This document shows, one piece after another, positions 35,974 through 38,724 of a DNA stretch of 38,724 nt (positions within the stretch are counted from its first letter, which is position 1; each line of letters begins with the position of its first letter). The stretch comes from Nitrospinota bacterium (GTDB lineage Bacteria; Nitrospinota; Nitrospinia; Nitrospinales; JACRGP01). The stretch covers positions 1 through 38,724 of the forward strand of contig JACRGP010000181.1 in NCBI GenBank assembly GCA_016217765.1, in the 5' to 3' direction. The notes beneath the pieces were generated by a model. It saw only the letters and a list, made by a program, of their open reading frames with translations. It made no database searches and was not told the DNA's origin. Made by a program: the position numbers and the translations under genes.

Positions 35974-36001
35974 TTGACAGCGTAATTAATCGCTTGATAA
36001 A
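35974..36001 (+). promoter_or_regulatory. Candidate promoter for the orphan ORF
   Basis: TTGACA (35974-35979), 16-nt spacer, GATAAA (35996-36001). Confidence 0.35.
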
Positions 36002-36074
36002 AAATGGCTAGACCAATAAACTTCCTGGAGAGATTCCTCAGTATAAAACTCGGACTAAATACGAGGCCAGATCC

Positions 36075-37079
36075 ATGCAATACAGTATGTTTCTTGTCGA
36101 TGATGATCCCCATTGTGTCTGGGAATGGGACATTAAAGAGAAGAACCTTGAGTTTTTAGAGCAAATCGACCCTGACTATTTCGTATATCTTGCTTGTGCC
36201 CATTTTGAGAATTTGAAAGGCGAGAACGGCAAAAGAGCCGCGTTAGCGCTCCGAACTGGATATCTTCACGGTTTGGAAACGCTCTTTGCGTTACTTTGCG
36301 CAACTCTTCAGGCCCCGGATTGCGTTGTCGGTTGGATGCAAAAATATAGACCACATCAAGTAAGAAGTATGATCAAAAAAATTGTGTCTGGGCCTGGAAC
36401 CATCTTCAACAAACTTGGCATGACAAAAGTTTCCTTGGAAAAACTGTCAGAACAAATCCACATTTATTCAAATGTAGACAAAGAACGGGCAAAGGAAACT
36501 ACCTGCCTATTTGCAAATTTATGGGTACTTTTTAGCTCGGAGTTTTTAGAAGATACTGGCGTTAATGAATATAACAGCATTCAACATGGACTGCGTGTAC
36601 GGTCAGGTGGTTTCTGGTTAAGTTATGACATGGAAAAAGAATACGGAGTTTCACCGCCACCAGAAAATATGCGTTCAATGGGAGGCAGTGATTATGGTTC
36701 GACTTTTTTTGCTACCGAAAAAATCAAAGGAAATCCAAATCCTAATGATAGGGTTCATTTTAGGGTTAGACGAAATTCGGTTAATTGGGACCCGGAAAGC
36801 CTTGCCCATGCTTTAAACTTGATTTCAGCATCTATTGGGAACATAATTTCTTTTTTAAAAATAATAAATGGGATAGAGCCGGGAAAAGTCAAGTTTACGC
36901 GGCCTCAAGAAAGCGCGTATTTCAATAAACCTTGGGATAACGACATCGGAGTTTTGAGTACCAGCATGAACATGGAAATTCCCTCGGAAAAAGTTAAATT
37001 TTTTAACAAGAAGGATATCGTTGAGAAATTGGGGAAATCTAACCTTAAGACAAATTTACCCAATACGAGGAATGATTGA
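36075..37079 (+). CDS. Hypothetical protein, no family recognised
   Basis: 334-aa ORF in a visibly AT-richer stretch; consistent coding composition, no motif recognised. Confidence 0.7.
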   Translation: MQYSMFLVDDDPHCVWEWDIKEKNLEFLEQIDPDYFVYLACAHFENLKGENGKRAALALRTGYLHGLETLFALLCATLQAPDCVVGWMQKYRPHQVRSMIKKIVSGPGTIFNKLGMTKVSLEKLSEQIHIYSNVDKERAKETTCLFANLWVLFSSEFLEDTGVNEYNSIQHGLRVRSGGFWLSYDMEKEYGVSPPPENMRSMGGSDYGSTFFATEKIKGNPNPNDRVHFRVRRNSVNWDPESLAHALNLISASIGNIISFLKIINGIEPGKVKFTRPQESAYFNKPWDNDIGVLSTSMNMEIPSEKVKFFNKKDIVEKLGKSNLKTNLPNTRND

Positions 37080-37174
37080 ACATAGTTCTAGATAGTTAGA
37101 CATTCGGATGGAATTTAACGGCTCGAAAAAGTAGCTTTAAAAAATATAATCCAAAATTTTCCGAGTAACGCGAC

Positions 37175-37504
37175 ATGAACCTGAGCGCCAAGGAAAAACG
37201 CATTGTCCGGGAGTTCAAGAAGAGAATCGACGAGACGTTCCCGGACGAACTGATCAGCCTGACCCTCTTCGGTTCGCGGGCGCGAGGGGAGGCCGCAAGC
37301 GAATCGGACATGGACCTTCTGGCCGTCATACGGACCGAGGACTGGCGGCTCGGCGACCGCATCCGCGAGTTGGGATACGCCCTCGAACTGCAACACGGAC
37401 TGGTCTTATCGATTCAGGTCATGAGCCTCCAGCATATGGAACGGATCAAAAAAATGCGGACGCAATTCTTCGAGGCCGTGGAGGAAGAGGGAATTGTAAT
37501 GTGA
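37175..37504 (+). CDS. Minimal nucleotidyltransferase (MNT)
   Basis: LTLFGSRARGEAASESDMDLLAVI (GS..DxD motif). Confidence 0.92.
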   Translation: MNLSAKEKRIVREFKKRIDETFPDELISLTLFGSRARGEAASESDMDLLAVIRTEDWRLGDRIRELGYALELQHGLVLSIQVMSLQHMERIKKMRTQFFEAVEEEGIVM

Positions 37505-37908
37505 AGCCCTCTGCTCCCGGCGAAGAGATTGAGGCGGAGTTGCGGCGGGCGGAGAAATCGCTTCGCGCCGCCCGGCTTTTGTTTCAGGAAGGGCTTCTGG
37601 AAGATGCATTGTCCCGAACGTACTATGCCGTCCTCCATGCCGCGCGGGCGGCCCTGCTGACGGAAGGAATCCGGGTCAAATCTCATAAATCGGTACGGCG
37701 GCTTTTTGGGCAACACCTCATCAAAACGGGACGCCTCGACTCCCAATACGCCGCCATTCTGGCGGAAGAGCAGGATGACCGCTATCTGGCCGATTATGAC
37801 GCGATCTTTTCCCCGGAAAAAGAACAAGTGAATACCCGCGTCAAAGACGCAACCCGTTTTTTGAAAGCAATCAAACGTTACCTCAGCGAGCGGCAAAAAA
37901 GAAGTTAG
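37501..37908 (+). CDS. HEPN-domain protein
   Basis: AEKSLRAARLLFQEGLLEDALSRTYYAVLHAARAALLTEGIRVKSHKSVRRLFGQHLIKTG; HEPN family; 4-nt overlap with MNT. Confidence 0.9.
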   Translation: MKPSAPGEEIEAELRRAEKSLRAARLLFQEGLLEDALSRTYYAVLHAARAALLTEGIRVKSHKSVRRLFGQHLIKTGRLDSQYAAILAEEQDDRYLADYDAIFSPEKEQVNTRVKDATRFLKAIKRYLSERQKRS

Positions 37909-37953
37909 TCGATTGACGCCCATTCCTTCCTCAAACCTCCCAAATCAGGGTTT

Positions 37954-38682
37954 ATGAGATTACATTATTTACAGCATGTCCCGTTCGAGGACCTGGCAAA
38001 TATCGAGGCGTGGGCCAGGGACAAGGGACATCGGATTTCCCAGACGCGGTTTTTCGCAAACGAACCCCTGCCGCCGATGGAGGCGTTCGACTGGCTGGTC
38101 GTCCTCGGCGGCCCGATGAACATTTACGAGGAGGACCGGTATCCCTGGCTCGCCGCGGAGAAACGCTTCATCGCCCAGGCCGCGGAACGGAAAAAGATCG
38201 TGTTGGGGATCTGTCTCGGGGCCCAGCTTCTGGCCGACGTCCTCGGCGGGAAGGCGTTCAGGAACGCGCACAAGGAGATCGGCTGGTTCCCCGTCTCGTT
38301 GGCCGGGGAGGGGCGGCGGTCGGCTGTGACCCGCAACCTGCCGGAACGGTTTCCGGCCTTTCATTGGCATGGGGACACGTTCCACCTGCCGCCGGGATGC
38401 GAACTGCTGGCCGAAAGCGAGGCCTGCGCCAATCAGGCGTTCGCTTACGAAGGCCGGGCGGTCGGCCTCCAGTTCCACCTCGAATCCTCGGAGGCAAGCG
38501 TTGGCCGGCTGATTGCCCATGGCGCGGACGAATTGGCCGCAGGCAGATATATTCAAACCGGGGAGGAGATGTTGTCCGCGAAAGAACGCTTTTCGCAATT
38601 ACGAAAGTTGATGCGCGTCCTGTTGGACGATATGGAGCGCGAGTTCGGGCCGGGCAAGCGCCCGGAGGCAACGCGGCGATGA
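37954..38682 (+). CDS. Class I glutamine amidotransferase (GMP synthase-like)
   Basis: WLVVLGGPMNIYEEDRYPWL, nucleophile motif LGICLGAQLLADVLGG, FHWHGDTFHLPPG, GLQFHLES. Confidence 0.92.
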   Translation: MRLHYLQHVPFEDLANIEAWARDKGHRISQTRFFANEPLPPMEAFDWLVVLGGPMNIYEEDRYPWLAAEKRFIAQAAERKKIVLGICLGAQLLADVLGGKAFRNAHKEIGWFPVSLAGEGRRSAVTRNLPERFPAFHWHGDTFHLPPGCELLAESEACANQAFAYEGRAVGLQFHLESSEASVGRLIAHGADELAAGRYIQTGEEMLSAKERFSQLRKLMRVLLDDMEREFGPGKRPEATRR

Positions 38683-38724
38683 CGCTGACGCGATCGCCGG
38701 AACGCTCCCTCCCCCTTGCAAAGG
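38650..38724. repeat. Repeat family copy R7, truncated by window end and overlapping the 3' end of the amidotransferase gene
   Basis: 38650-38703 matches the reverse complement of 14886-14939 with few mismatches, followed by ctcccccttgcaaagg. Confidence 0.75.

Noticed and set aside
19-38671. Long antisense ORFs in the six-frame track (for example 1897..3126 -, 3249..4022 -, 24973..26430 -, 30280..32256 +, 21490..23043 +)
   Set aside because: They are shadow ORFs of GC-rich genes. Composition is Arg/Pro/Gly/His-rich with no motifs, while the opposite strand encodes clear families.

Overview
This 38.7 kb window is GC-rich bacterial chromosome, probably Gram-negative (MlaEFD-type MCE transport, lipoproteins, MFP/ABC exporter). 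No phage, transposase, CRISPR array, tRNA or rRNA was recognised.

From left to right it contains:
- a YbhGFSR-like exporter operon with one MFP, two separate NBDs and two permeases
- glutamine-dependent NAD synthetase
- an L-2-hydroxyglutarate oxidase-like protein
- a minus-strand three-gene cassette: a TPR-CHAT lipoprotein, a CHASE2-class III cyclase and a secreted FecR-like protein
- gmhA
- an AT-richer two-gene restriction-modification cassette
- surface-sugar genes: a NodU-type carbamoyltransferase, a DegT aminotransferase with an N-terminal PIN-like domain, and a UDP-sugar dehydrogenase
- a MNT/HEPN pair
- the conserved rpmH-rnpA-yidD-yidC-mnmE block
- a short sigma-54 activator lacking a receiver domain, with a near-leaderless promoter
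- a TPR lipoprotein and the MlaDFE operon
- an RsbU/RsbW/STAS partner-switching module
- an AT-richer orphan gene, a second MNT/HEPN pair and a class I glutamine amidotransferase.

Intergenic spaces carry a dispersed, palindromic repeat family with core CTCCCCCTTGCAAAGGGGG..GGGGGGATTCGC. A separate three-way-junction-like structured element lies upstream of nadE/lhgO.

The strongest candidates for novelty are:
- the PIN-like/DegT fusion, whose PIN acidic residues appear lost
- the envelope CHAT/CHASE2-cyclase/FecR cassette
- the repeat family, including a copy that supplies the C-terminus of a coding gene
- the structured element at 7091-7206.
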